Source: Flavobacteriales bacterium
Lineage (GTDB): Bacteria; Bacteroidota; Bacteroidia; Flavobacteriales_E; Vicingaceae
Length of the DNA stretch: 64,000 nucleotides
Assembly: GCA_026196775.1 (NCBI GenBank)
Contig: JAPHUD010000007.1
Location: 124,001 to 188,000, forward strand
Direction of reading: 5' to 3'
Shown: in pieces, positions 28,576 to 37,091 of the stretch
How positions within the stretch are numbered: the first letter of the stretch is position 1
Layout: each line of letters starts with the position of its first letter
The notes under the pieces: generated by a model
Told to the model about the DNA's origin: nothing
The model's database searches: none
The model's input: only the letters and a program-made list of their open reading frames with translations
Translations under genes and position numbers: made by a program

Positions 28576-29271
28576 TTACTCCTTTATTGAACTCTCAACC
28601 GCTTGTTCTATTAATTGGTCGGAAAGTTCTTTGCCTAAGTAGTTGTTTACTAAATAGCGTCCTAAATAAATGAGAGGAGTTAATACTATCGCAATAATTA
28701 ATTTAAAGGTGTAGCCTGTAAGTGCTGCATTTACATATTCACTGGTACTCATTTTACCTGTCAGCCAAAAGGCAATGCCTAAAACAATAAAGGTATCTAT
28801 TAATTGAGAAACTACGGTAGAACCTGTACTTCTTAGCCAAATCATTTTTCCACCAGTTTTATCTCTTAATAACCAGAAAATAAATACATCTACAAATTGA
28901 GAAACCAAAAAAGCAACAATACTGGCAAAGATAATCCACATGCTTTGTCCAAAAACCGCCTGAAATTGCTCGTCAGTGACAGCGGAAACGCCTTTGGCAG
29001 CGGGAATATTGATAGAGAAAAATAATACAACAAAAGCGTAGGCAATTAACGAAGCGGTAATAAAAGTCAGTTTTTTAACTCCGTTTTTTCCATAATATTC
29101 ATTGATTAAATCAGTGGTAAGAAATACTACTGGCCATGGAATAATACCTATACTCATAATAAAAGGACCTAATTGAATGATTTTTCCACCAATAAGTTCT
29201 GCTACAACAGCATTGGTAATAAAGATACCTGCTAAAATGGTAAAAACAATATCTCTTTTGGTTTTAAACAT
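28576..29271 (-). CDS. yhhQ: Queuosine precursor transporter (YhhQ/VUT family, DUF165)
   Basis: Inner-membrane protein of 231 aa with about six helices, imports queuosine precursors (preQ0 or preQ1) for tRNA modification. Family motifs: VVAELIGGKIIQ with the charged helix start near 22-33, PWPVVFLTTDLINEYYGKN near 45-63, VSQFVDVFIFWLLRDKTGG, and STVVSQLIDTFIV. I chose the ATG at 29271 over a TTG at 29280. It is last in a likely operon after DUF4197 and NUDIX genes, with a 17-base gap to the NUDIX stop. Confidence 0.9.
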   Translation of the reverse strand: MFKTKRDIVFTILAGIFITNAVVAELIGGKIIQLGPFIMSIGIIPWPVVFLTTDLINEYYGKNGVKKLTFITASLIAYAFVVLFFSINIPAAKGVSAVTDEQFQAVFGQSMWIIFASIVAFLVSQFVDVFIFWLLRDKTGGKMIWLRSTGSTVVSQLIDTFIVLGIAFWLTGKMSTSEYVNAALTGYTFKLIIAIVLTPLIYLGRYLVNNYLGKELSDQLIEQAVESSIKE

Positions 29272-29288
29272 TAAAGACAAATTTATTT

Positions 29289-29837
29289 TTAAAGTTCTCC
29301 TTTATCTAATAAAATTTTGGTTTTTAAAATTCCTGCGACAGAAATGCTATCGGTAATTTCTCCATTCATTACCATGTTAAAAGCTTCATCAAAACTTACT
29401 CTTTTGAGTTGAAGTACTTCATCCTCGTCAGGTTGTGGAGCAGAAAAAGTTAAGTCTTTAGCAATATATATAATTCCTAACTCGTCAGAAACTGAATTAC
29501 TGAGGTGCATTTCTAATAATGGCTTCCATTGTTTTGCAGTAATACCTGTTTCTTCTAATAATTCTCTTTTGGCAGCATCTAAAGGTGGAATATCTAATTT
29601 TCCACCACCTTCACAAATCTCCCAACTGTATTGATTTAACGGATAACGATACTGGCCAACCAACCAAGTGTTATTTTTTTCATCTAATGGAATAATACCA
29701 ATGGCTAAATTTTTAAAATGAACAGTTCCATAAATTCCCTTGTTTCCTCCTGCATTTATAACCTGATGCTCGGTAACACTAATCCAGTTATTATCATATT
29801 TCAATTGACTTACAAGTGTTTTCCAAGGGTTATTCAT
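29289..29837 (-). CDS. NUDIX hydrolase (ADP-ribose pyrophosphatase-like)
   Basis: Housecleaning enzyme of 182 aa that would hydrolyse nucleoside diphosphate sugars. The NUDIX box is at 77-99 (GGGKLDIPPLDAAK then RELLEETGI). The catalytic part R91-E92-x2-E95-E96-x-G98 is intact. The first conserved Glu of the motif G-x5-E is replaced by Ile (I83), with Asp just before it. The beta-strand start VGQYRYPLNQYSWEICEGGG resembles ADP-ribose pyrophosphatases. It follows DUF4197 by 27 bases. The substrate is not certain. Confidence 0.88.
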   Translation of the reverse strand: MNNPWKTLVSQLKYDNNWISVTEHQVINAGGNKGIYGTVHFKNLAIGIIPLDEKNNTWLVGQYRYPLNQYSWEICEGGGKLDIPPLDAAKRELLEETGITAKQWKPLLEMHLSNSVSDELGIIYIAKDLTFSAPQPDEDEVLQLKRVSFDEAFNMVMNGEITDSISVAGILKTKILLDKGEL

Positions 29838-29864
29838 TTTTTGTTTTGATATTGTTTTTATAAA

Positions 29865-30578
29865 TTAGCTTCCAAATACTTTTTTCAAAAGGTCAGTTAC
29901 TCTAGCAGCAGGATTTTTTCTGATATTCGCTTCTTCTTTTTGTATCATTAAAAATAAACCTTCCATTGCTCTTGTTGTAACGTAATCTTCTAAATCAGGG
30001 TTTTGTTTTTCAATAAAAGGAATTTTGTTGTAAGTGGTAATAATTGGATTCCAGTATTTAGTTACTTCCACTTGTTCAATAGCATTTTTTACTATTGGAT
30101 TAAATTTTATTTTTAGTTGAGCAGAAGTTTTTTCCCTTAAGTAGTTGGTAGCAGCATTGTCTTCTCCTTTTAAAATAGCAAAACCATCAGAAATACTCAT
30201 GTTTCTAATAGCATCAATAAAAATTGGAGCAGCTTCTTTACTTGCTGTTTCGGCAGCTCTGTTAAGCGTTAACACAAAGTCATTTACTTGATTTTCCATG
30301 CCTAACGCTATTACTTTTTCTTTTACTTTAATGGCTTCAGGAGGAAAAGGAATAAAGATTTCAGGGTTTTTATAGAAACCATCCATTTTAGAAGTTAAGT
30401 CAGTAGATTTATTTGTTCCAACGGTTAAAGCTTCTTTTAAACCACCAATAACTTCACCATTGGTTAATGGAGCTTCTCCAGTAGTTTGTTTGTTTACTTC
30501 TTCTAAAACGCTGGTCATTTCAGCACAGCCTAAGATTAAGAATGAAGCTGTTGCAAGTGCTAATAATCTATTTTTCAT
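29865..30578 (-). CDS. DUF4197 family lipoprotein
   Basis: Exported protein of 237 aa with a lipoprotein signal (MKNRLLALATASFLILGC, Cys near 18). The body is mostly helical with family features VIGGLKEALTVGTNKS, FIPFPPEAIKVKEK, LNRAAETASKEAAPIF and TDLLKKVFGS at the end. The role of DUF4197 is unknown. The longest frame begins at 30614, but that ATG overlaps a minus-strand -7 box, and the signal peptide starts properly at 30578. First gene of the operon with NUDIX and yhhQ. Confidence 0.85.
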   Translation of the reverse strand: MKNRLLALATASFLILGCAEMTSVLEEVNKQTTGEAPLTNGEVIGGLKEALTVGTNKSTDLTSKMDGFYKNPEIFIPFPPEAIKVKEKVIALGMENQVNDFVLTLNRAAETASKEAAPIFIDAIRNMSISDGFAILKGEDNAATNYLREKTSAQLKIKFNPIVKNAIEQVEVTKYWNPIITTYNKIPFIEKQNPDLEDYVTTRAMEGLFLMIQKEEANIRKNPAARVTDLLKKVFGS

Positions 30579-30611
30579 TTGTTTAATTTTTAATAAGGAT
30601 TTATTATCATT

Positions 30612-30619
30612 CAAAACTA
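30612..30619 (-). promoter_or_regulatory. Probable -7 box of the DUF4197 operon
   Basis: Minus-strand TAGTTTTG fits TAnnTTTG, 33 bases before the chosen start at 30578. No clear TTG at -33. Confidence 0.5.
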
Positions 30620-30712
30620 CATATTTTTTAAATAATTCAGCATAAGCTTTAAGCTCATTCCAAAATTATTAGAAACCTTAGTATGATTATTAACAGTAGA
30701 TTAGTTTTTTTC

Positions 30713-30720
30713 TATATTTG
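30713..30720 (+). promoter_or_regulatory. Possible -7 box before the small three-helix protein gene
   Basis: TATATTTG lies 11 bases before the ATG at 30732, which would give an almost leaderless mRNA. No -33 TTG is seen. Confidence 0.35.
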
Positions 30721-30731
30721 GAGAAATATAT

Positions 30732-30983
30732 ATGATGATTTTACTAATAATTTTTATATTATCAATAATACATTTAGCTTTATATTACCTTAATGCAAAA
30801 GGTAAAATGAATATACCCGATTACATTGTTTTCGTTATATTATTCTTAGCTAATTTTTTCATTTTACCACGTTATTTTTATCGAGTACCAAGTGAAACTG
30901 AGGTTTTATGTGGAAATCCAATTATAGCAATAACTTTTGTTTTTTGGCTTTTAAGCTCAATAACTACAGTAATTATTATCTGA
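30732..30983 (+). CDS. Small hydrophobic protein with three helices, unknown
   Basis: An 83-aa protein with three hydrophobic stretches: about 2-19, 32-50 and 63-82. Between helices 2 and 3 is a polar loop (RVPSETEVLCGN). No family is recognised. It lies alone in a 470-base gap between divergent transcription units, with a TAnnTTTG box just upstream. It has the AT-rich codon use of its neighbours. It could be an immunity-like or small envelope protein, but nothing in the sequence supports a specific function. Confidence 0.5.
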   Translation: MMILLIIFILSIIHLALYYLNAKGKMNIPDYIVFVILFLANFFILPRYFYRVPSETEVLCGNPIIAITFVFWLLSSITTVIII

Positions 30984-31051
30984 TTTGGACTTTTTTACTT
31001 AAGAAAAAACTATTTAAGTAAAATCGATTATACAATTATATTCTTTAATTA

Positions 31052-31666
31052 TTAAGACAAATACTCAAAAGTACAAAACACAAAGTTTTGCGTGGTATCA
31101 AAAGGAGTAGGATGGTCGATATAAAAACTTTCTACTAATTTAAAATGTTGGTTAAAAGTAGTGGTAAGGCTTTCTGTAGAGTATTGTTGAATTTCAATGC
31201 CGCTACATTTTTTAGGACCATTTTCAGAAAAAGTAGCAATAGTCATCTTGCCATTTTTGTTTACTGTATTGTTTACCAAATTAAGGTAGCTTTTTACATC
31301 TTTTTTATCGGTTAAAAAATGAAAAACAGCTCTGTCGTGCCAATAATCGTACTTTTCTGTGGGATTAAAAAGTGTAACATCTTCAACAATCCATTTTACC
31401 TTATTGGCTTTCTCGGCTAATCTTTCTTTCGCTCTATTTATAGCCGCTTCAGAAATGTCTAATACCGTAATGTTGGTGTAACCTAACGTTAATAAATTAT
31501 CTACTAAAAAACTATCGCCACCACCAACATCAATAATGGCAACATTTTTATCTTTACAATGTTTGGTAATTTGTTCTAGAGAAGTTTTGGGAGTTGGCTG
31601 ATACCAGCTTACTTCATCTAATTGCTTGGAAGTATAAATGTTTTGCCAATGTTCTTTTCTGTCCAT
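31052..31666 (-). CDS. Class I SAM-dependent methyltransferase
   Basis: Cytoplasmic protein of 204 aa. The SAM-binding motif I is IIDVGGGDSFLVDNLL near 44-59, the acidic end of strand 2 is VLDISE, and VEDVT and YDYWHDRAVFHFL give motifs II-III. It resembles small-molecule methyltransferases of the thiopurine or trans-aconitate type. The opening HWQNIYTSKQLDEVSWYQP is characteristic of this Bacteroidota and proteobacterial group. The substrate is unknown. It lies 6 bases after the subtilisin gene start side, that is, downstream of it on the same strand, and may be cotranscribed. Confidence 0.85.
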   Translation of the reverse strand: MDRKEHWQNIYTSKQLDEVSWYQPTPKTSLEQITKHCKDKNVAIIDVGGGDSFLVDNLLTLGYTNITVLDISEAAINRAKERLAEKANKVKWIVEDVTLFNPTEKYDYWHDRAVFHFLTDKKDVKSYLNLVNNTVNKNGKMTIATFSENGPKKCSGIEIQQYSTESLTTTFNQHFKLVESFYIDHPTPFDTTQNFVFCTFEYLS

Positions 31667-31672
31667 TTGTGT

Positions 31673-34399
31673 TTAATTTTTTACAAATTTCAGCACTTGT
31701 TGTTTGTTTGCTGCATGAATAGTTAAAAAATAAATTCCCGCAGGAAGCGATTTAATAACAATACGATTAGTGAAGTTATCGGTTTTTTCAATTAGTACTT
31801 TTCCGCTGATATCGGTAATAAAAAAAGTATTTTTTTTATTTAGAGGCAAACCAACTATTGTAAGTTCTTCTTTAGCCGGATTTGGATAAATAGCCAAATC
31901 AGCAGTATTGTTAAGTTCGTTTACGGTAAGTGCATCAGTATTAAATTGTGTTTGAGCAGCATCGGCATTTTGTTGAAGATGTAACAAGTTATCTCCTGCC
32001 AATAAAGCAAAAGCCACTATATGTTTACCACCTGGAGTAATCGAAAAGTTATCAGCACTAATAACATGAGCTACATCATCACCATTAAAACCACCTGCCA
32101 ATAAAATATTGGTGCTAAGGGCAGTATGTTTTTCTAAGGTGGTGAAACCATCATTAATGTTTATACTGCTACCACTTCCGTTTACATCTATTGCATGTGC
32201 TACTAGATTGTCGGTGGTTAAGAGTTTTATTCCTGCATATAAAGAATCATTATCAAGAACATAAACATAGCCTAATTTTCTGCTGAGGTCTGTTCCTGCT
32301 TTGTTTACACTTGGTTGGAGAATGTCCCAATCGGCAAAAATTCCTGCATATACATTGTTAAGTGTTGTTCCGCTTTGGTTTTCAATTTCATACACAACAA
32401 TTACAAAATGGTCGTTTGGAGAAGTTGGGTACGCATAAGAAAGTTGTTTAATACTAACTTGCATGGGGTTTGGCGATTGTAAATCATCCATAAAACTAAC
32501 TAAATCTAAAGCAGAAACATAAGGCGGATGGTAAGCCACATTAAAAATACTTCCAAAATCTTGGTCGAAACCACTTGCTCCTCTAATAGGGTCTGAAACT
32601 CTTGTAGAGCCATCACTAATCATAAATCCTGCTTCGTAGAGCAATTGTTTGCCTTTATATATAAAGCCCCTACCAACATTGTTGTTATTATCATTAAATC
32701 CAATTTTACCCTTGCTGGTAATGGTGGTACTAATAAGGTTTTCCTCTAAATGTATATAATCGGGGTTGATAAGCAGGTTAAAATAATGGTTGTAAGAAAA
32801 AGTGCCGTTGCTTATAGTTGCCTGAAATAAAATATTTTCGTTGAGGTTAGCCCCCGAAAGAATTTCTACTGTAAATGGTTGGATGTAATTGCTGGCAGTA
32901 TCGAGCATGTTTAAGTTGGGAAAACTGTTTATATTATTAATAATGTTTACAAAAGGTGAGGAAGAACTGAGTGTTACACTAATGCCATTAATAGGATTTA
33001 AAAAGTTGGTAAGTTCAGTAATAATTCGAAGTGTATCACCATTCTTAAACAAATTATTGTTGTTGTCGGTGATGTTTTTGTTGGTAATATCTGCAAATTG
33101 TGCTGTTGTGTTGTTTAACGCATCAAAAAGATTTAACCTACCTGTACCAAGTTTATTGATGTAAGATGGATTTTGTGTACTGATGTCATCTGTAGTAGCT
33201 TTAAGTTGGGCTGCTACTTGTTGAGCGGTATAGGTAGGAAATTCATTTTTTACAATAGCAGCAGCAGCAGCAACTATAGGGGCAGACATAGAAGTTCCGC
33301 TGTTAGTACCATAGTTGTTGCCAACAGTGGTGAAAATTATTTCTCCCGGAGCAGCAATATCAATATGGTAGCCGAAATTGGAGTTGTTTTTTCTAATGTC
33401 ACTTTGGTCGGTAGCAGCAACATTTAGTACACCATCATAACTTGCAGGATAAAAAGGTGTTTCTAAATTGTCATTTCCTGCTGCAGCAACTATCAAACAG
33501 CCTTGGTTTATTTGAGCATATTTAATAATATCTTCCTGAAAGCGACTGTTTTCATAGCTTCCCCAAGAGCAATTAATGATAAAACAACCGTGATCTGCGG
33601 CATAAACGACTCCTTGATAAGCGTGCGTTAAAAACCCCGCAGCATTAGAAATTTTTACAGGCAAGAATGTAGTGTTGAAGCCTACTCCTGCAATTCCGGT
33701 AGTGTTGTTAGTGGCAGCAGCAGCAATTCCTGTTACCGCTACTCCGTGCGAGGTAGATTCAAAAAGAGCATTATTGTCATTCATGCCCAAATCCCAACCG
33801 TAGTAATTATCAATGTAGCCGTCATTATCATCATCAATTCCATTTATAGGGTCGGCATAATTAATTTTAATTTTTGAAATTAAATCAGGGTGTGCTGGTT
33901 CCCAACCTGTGTCAGTAATACCAATGGTTATAGAAGTATCTCCTTGATTGATGTTCCACGCATTAAAAGCGTCAATTAAATTAAGATAATATTGTTGAGA
34001 AAGTAGCGTGTCATTAGGAGTAAAAGTCAATTCGGGTAAGTAATAAGGTTCCACATACTCCATTATTTTAGAGGCTGCGATTCGCTGTATAGCGGTTTCA
34101 ATATTAACTAACTGAGCATTAAATGTAAGTTGGTAAATCAGCGATAAGTCAATAAAATTAGGATGGTCTTCTTTGCTTTTTTTTGGAAATATTTTTTGAA
34201 GATTAGTTGTTCCTAGTTGAGTGCTGATGTTGGCAAACTGTGGGTGATTGATTTTATCATTAAAACAAATATTTCTGTACTGTTCTTTAACCTTAAAAAT
34301 AAGGGTATTATTTAAATGGTTATTTTTTTGACTAAAAGCACTAAAGCTTAATAGCCATAAGAATAGTAAAGGTAAAAGGTATATTCTTTTGATAAACAT
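31673..34399 (-). CDS. Secreted subtilisin-family (S8) protease with type IX secretion sorting domain
   Basis: Extracellular or cell-surface serine protease of 908 aa. A signal peptide covers 1-23, a propeptide-like part 24-150, and the S8 domain about 155-420 with catalytic D163 (ITDTGW), H219 (SHG), oxyanion N309 (AAGND) and S370 (GTSMSAP). A calcium-like loop DDDNDGYID is at 189-197. A long middle region (about 440-825) of beta structure follows. The last 75 residues are a type A T9SS C-terminal domain: ADLAIYPNPAKEELTI, then KNTFFITDISGKVL, and LPAGIYFLTIHAANKQQVLKFVKN-like end. PorT at 44.8 kb is part of the matching export machinery. The gene is followed by a methyltransferase. Confidence 0.95.
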   Translation of the reverse strand: MFIKRIYLLPLLFLWLLSFSAFSQKNNHLNNTLIFKVKEQYRNICFNDKINHPQFANISTQLGTTNLQKIFPKKSKEDHPNFIDLSLIYQLTFNAQLVNIETAIQRIAASKIMEYVEPYYLPELTFTPNDTLLSQQYYLNLIDAFNAWNINQGDTSITIGITDTGWEPAHPDLISKIKINYADPINGIDDDNDGYIDNYYGWDLGMNDNNALFESTSHGVAVTGIAAAATNNTTGIAGVGFNTTFLPVKISNAAGFLTHAYQGVVYAADHGCFIINCSWGSYENSRFQEDIIKYAQINQGCLIVAAAGNDNLETPFYPASYDGVLNVAATDQSDIRKNNSNFGYHIDIAAPGEIIFTTVGNNYGTNSGTSMSAPIVAAAAAIVKNEFPTYTAQQVAAQLKATTDDISTQNPSYINKLGTGRLNLFDALNNTTAQFADITNKNITDNNNNLFKNGDTLRIITELTNFLNPINGISVTLSSSSPFVNIINNINSFPNLNMLDTASNYIQPFTVEILSGANLNENILFQATISNGTFSYNHYFNLLINPDYIHLEENLISTTITSKGKIGFNDNNNNVGRGFIYKGKQLLYEAGFMISDGSTRVSDPIRGASGFDQDFGSIFNVAYHPPYVSALDLVSFMDDLQSPNPMQVSIKQLSYAYPTSPNDHFVIVVYEIENQSGTTLNNVYAGIFADWDILQPSVNKAGTDLSRKLGYVYVLDNDSLYAGIKLLTTDNLVAHAIDVNGSGSSININDGFTTLEKHTALSTNILLAGGFNGDDVAHVISADNFSITPGGKHIVAFALLAGDNLLHLQQNADAAQTQFNTDALTVNELNNTADLAIYPNPAKEELTIVGLPLNKKNTFFITDISGKVLIEKTDNFTNRIVIKSLPAGIYFLTIHAANKQQVLKFVKN

Positions 34400-34509
34400 T
34401 CAGTTAGTTTTAGGAATGTAAATTTAAGAAAATAACATGAATGTAGGATGTGTCTATAGATATCTTGTTGCTTAGAAATTATTATTTTAAATTGAATGTA
34501 GAAGTCAAT

Positions 34510-34584
34510 AAAAAATAAGATTCTTCACTTTATTTTTCTATTCCTCATACTTCGGAATGAAAATTTTTGTTCAGAATGACAGTA
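34510..34584. repeat. Decayed intergenic repeat fragment
   Basis: Contains AAGATTCTTCACTT, ATTCC/GGAAT arms around CTCATACTTC, and GTTCAGAATGACAG. These fragments resemble a dispersed repeat seen in many Bacteroidota intergenic regions, here degraded. Only one copy lies in the window, so identity rests on recognition. Confidence 0.4.
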
Positions 34585-34606
34585 CTGATGGGCTTGTGTG
34601 ATGGAA

Positions 34607-34640
34607 AAGTCCCCCTTCGGGGGATTTAGGGGGCTTTTAC
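34607..34640. repeat. G/C-tract palindromic element, possible terminator of the methyltransferase operon
   Basis: CCCCC (34612-34616) TTC GGGGG (34620-34624), followed by ATTTA and GGGGG CTTTT. The outer AAAAG and CTTTT also pair, giving two alternative stems. It is very GC-rich against the AT-rich background and reaches the last codons of the downstream minus-strand gene. It may stop the minus-strand TPR-ribH-methyltransferase transcript. Confidence 0.6.
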
Positions 34641-35836
34641 TCCACCCACAATACCAATCCTTTTAAGTATTCACCTTCGGGATGGAAAATGTTTACTGGA
34701 TGGTCGGCAGGTTGAGATAAATGATACAATACCCTAACATTTCTTTGTGAGCTAATGGCTGCTGCCATAATAGTATCGTAAAATAACTTTCTGTTAATGA
34801 CTTGAGAGCAAGAAAAAGTGAATAATAACCCACCAGATTTCATGTTTTTTAATGCCATTTCATTTAGTCTTTTATAACCCTGAACAGCTTTGTGCATAGA
34901 CTTTCTGTGTTTAGCATAAGCAGGAGGATCCAACACAATGATGTCGTAAATTTCTTTATTTTCTTTTAAGAAAGTAAGCGTATCAGAAACAAAAGATTGA
35001 TGGTTAGTAAGTTGGTTTAGCTCAATGTTTTTATCGGTTAATTCAATTGCTTTTTTAGAACTATCAACAGAATGAACTGCTTTGGCTCCATTTTTTAATG
35101 CAGCAACAGAAAAACCTCCTGAATAGCAAAAAGTATTCAACACCAATTTGTCTTTAGACAATTCTCCCAATAGTTTTCTATTTTCTCTTTGGTCGATAAA
35201 AAAACCTGTTTTTTGTCCTTCAACCCAATCTAAATGGTAGTTGCAATCGTATTCTGTGCCAATTAATTTCGGATATTCAGCTTGGTATAAATATCCATTT
35301 TCAATTTTTAGGTCAGTTTGTTTTTCAAGGGTTTCAGCACTTTTATCGTAAATGGCTAATAACTTTTTGCCATAAATTTTTTGTAAAGCAGCAACAATTT
35401 GTGGCTTGGCAAAGTGCATTCCAGCTGAATGAGATTGAATAACTGCTGTACCATTGTAAAAATCTATGATTAATCCGGGTAGTTGGTCTCCTTCAGCATG
35501 AATTAATCGGTAAATGTTGGTAGCAGAATTTTCGGTTAATTCCATTGCTTTTCTAAGTTCAAAAGCATTGGTTAATCGTTTAAACCAAAAATCATCATCG
35601 ATAGATTCTTGCGTAAAACTTATAATTCTAACAGCAATGGTTCCATCTTGAAAATGTCCTGTGGCTAGGAAATTATTGTTTTCATCAAAAACATTTACCA
35701 ACTGACCATCAGTAAGTGGTTCGGGTGGAGTAGTGTCCACAACAATTTTTTGAATAGCTCCTGAAAATACCCAAGGATGTTTTCTTTCAATAGATTTTTC
35801 TTTGTCTTTTTTGAGGATTACCGAAGGATAGTTCAT
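34637..35836 (-). CDS. Class I rRNA methyltransferase, RlmI/RlmK-like, with PUA domain
   Basis: Protein of 399 aa that probably makes 5-methylcytosine in 23S rRNA. The N-terminal PUA domain (about 1-75, KDKEKSIERKHPWVFSGAI) is followed by the EEHEE-like middle domain and the methyltransferase domain from about 185: VLNTFCYSGGFSVAAL (motif I) and IIVLDPPAYAKHRKS (motif IV). The layout is that of RlmI (YccW), which modifies C1962 in E. coli. Target assignment is by homology. It is the last gene of the operon TPR-ribH-rlmI, 9 bases after ribH. Confidence 0.88.
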   Translation of the reverse strand: MNYPSVILKKDKEKSIERKHPWVFSGAIQKIVVDTTPPEPLTDGQLVNVFDENNNFLATGHFQDGTIAVRIISFTQESIDDDFWFKRLTNAFELRKAMELTENSATNIYRLIHAEGDQLPGLIIDFYNGTAVIQSHSAGMHFAKPQIVAALQKIYGKKLLAIYDKSAETLEKQTDLKIENGYLYQAEYPKLIGTEYDCNYHLDWVEGQKTGFFIDQRENRKLLGELSKDKLVLNTFCYSGGFSVAALKNGAKAVHSVDSSKKAIELTDKNIELNQLTNHQSFVSDTLTFLKENKEIYDIIVLDPPAYAKHRKSMHKAVQGYKRLNEMALKNMKSGGLLFTFSCSQVINRKLFYDTIMAAAISSQRNVRVLYHLSQPADHPVNIFHPEGEYLKGLVLWVE

Positions 35837-35845
35837 GGAATAAAT

Positions 35846-36331
35846 TTAGGCTTTTTGGAAAGCTACCATTTTTAAAGCAGTTATGGCAGCTTCATCGCCT
35901 TTATTACCATGTTTTCCACCAGAACGATCTATGGCTTGTTGCATGGTGTTATCGGTAAGTACTCCAAAAATAACAGGTTTGTTGTATTTCAGAGCCACAT
36001 CTTTAATTCCTAAGGCAGTAGCATTACAAACAAAGTCGAAATGTTTGGTTTCTCCCTGAATAACGCTTCCTAAGCAAATTACAGCATCTAAGGTAGTTTT
36101 TTCTAATAGTGTTTGAGCTCCTAATGGTAATTCAAAACTTCCCGGAACATATTGAATAATAATATTTTCTTTAGCAACTTGATGTTTTAAAAGGGTATTG
36201 TATGCACCGTTAAGTAAACCTTGAGTAATTTGTTCGTTCCATTCAGCAACAATAATAGCTATTTTCATGCTAGCACCATCAGGAATGGATGTAGCATCAT
36301 AATCTGATAAGTTTTTGTTAACAGTTGCCAT
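35846..36331 (-). CDS. ribH: 6,7-dimethyl-8-ribityllumazine synthase
   Basis: Penultimate step of riboflavin synthesis: condenses 5-amino-6-ribitylaminouracil with dihydroxybutanone phosphate. The 161-aa chain shows VAEWNEQITQGLL at 28-40, PGSFELPLGAQ at 63-73, and CLGSVIQGETKHFDF at 86-100 with the general base H97. Length and motifs are normal. It is the middle gene of a minus-strand operon after a membrane TPR protein (32-base gap) and before the rRNA methyltransferase (9-base gap). No FMN riboswitch is seen, so regulation of this gene is not by that route here. Confidence 0.97.
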   Translation of the reverse strand: MATVNKNLSDYDATSIPDGASMKIAIIVAEWNEQITQGLLNGAYNTLLKHQVAKENIIIQYVPGSFELPLGAQTLLEKTTLDAVICLGSVIQGETKHFDFVCNATALGIKDVALKYNKPVIFGVLTDNTMQQAIDRSGGKHGNKGDEAAITALKMVAFQKA

Positions 36332-36363
36332 AATGTTGTTACGTTTTTAGGGAATTAAATTGC

Positions 36364-37056
36364 TTATTTCGCACTCATCGTTTCAGCTCTAGCGATGTAT
36401 TTTTCTACATCCCTTGCTTCAGTAGATTCAGCAAAATCTTTTTTAATCTCTTTGTATTTCTTAACCGCATTAGCATAGTCGCCTAAAGTTTCGTAAGCTA
36501 TACCTGCTTTAAATAAATAAATAGGAGAAGTAAGTTTATTACTGTTTTTCTTAGCTGCTTTTTCGTAATAATCTACTGCATTTTCAATATCATTTAATTC
36601 CATGTATGAATCGCCAATAGCACCCAAAGCAACAGCACTAATAATTACATCATCAGAGCTAAATTCTTTTAATTCATAAATAGCATCTTCAAACATGCCC
36701 ATATTTCTGTAAGCAATACCTAAGTAATAGTGAGCTAAGTTGGCAGATTTTGTACCGCTGTAAGTTTCAACGATTTCAATAAATCCCATGTTTGTTCCGC
36801 CATCGCCATTAATAGCTAGGTTTAACGAATCTCTTTCGAACTGTTGTTCAGCCCAAAACATATTTTCTTGTGCTTCAGATTCTATTGGTGGAAGGTAAAC
36901 TTTATAGTAAAAAGCAAAAGCTGCAATTACCAATATGATTGCACCTAATGCAACGGTAATAGGCATTTTATTATTTTCTACAAAGTTCTCGGTTTTACTG
37001 TAAACCTCTTGAACATCAACAATTACTTCCGAATTTTCGTCTTTCTTTTTTGCCAT
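36364..37056 (-). CDS. Membrane-anchored TPR protein (YfgM-like)
   Basis: Protein of 230 aa from the ATG at 37056 (MAKKKDENS). An acidic cytoplasmic N terminus is followed by one transmembrane helix (about 33-55, ITVALGAIILVIAAFAFYYK) and then TPR-like helices (about 75-225) with repeats such as AHYYLGIAYRNMGMFEDAIYE and SPIYLFKAGIAYETLGDYANA. The layout resembles YfgM, a periplasmic partner of the SecYEG translocon. The longer frame to 37086 is excluded because that ATG lies in the -7 box. First gene of the operon with ribH. Confidence 0.85.
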   Translation of the reverse strand: MAKKKDENSEVIVDVQEVYSKTENFVENNKMPITVALGAIILVIAAFAFYYKVYLPPIESEAQENMFWAEQQFERDSLNLAINGDGGTNMGFIEIVETYSGTKSANLAHYYLGIAYRNMGMFEDAIYELKEFSSDDVIISAVALGAIGDSYMELNDIENAVDYYEKAAKKNSNKLTSPIYLFKAGIAYETLGDYANAVKKYKEIKKDFAESTEARDVEKYIARAETMSAK

Positions 37057-37083
37057 TTTGTTTTCTTGTTTTTTATAGGGTTG

Positions 37084-37091
37084 CAAAAATA
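37084..37091 (-). promoter_or_regulatory. -7 box of the TPR-ribH operon
   Basis: Minus-strand TATTTTTG fits TAnnTTTG, 27 bases before the start at 37056. The alternative ATG at 37086 is inside it. Confidence 0.5.

Noticed and set aside
36364-37056. FMN riboswitch upstream of ribH
   Set aside because: The gap before ribH is 32 bases, and no conserved RFN sequence is seen before the operon.
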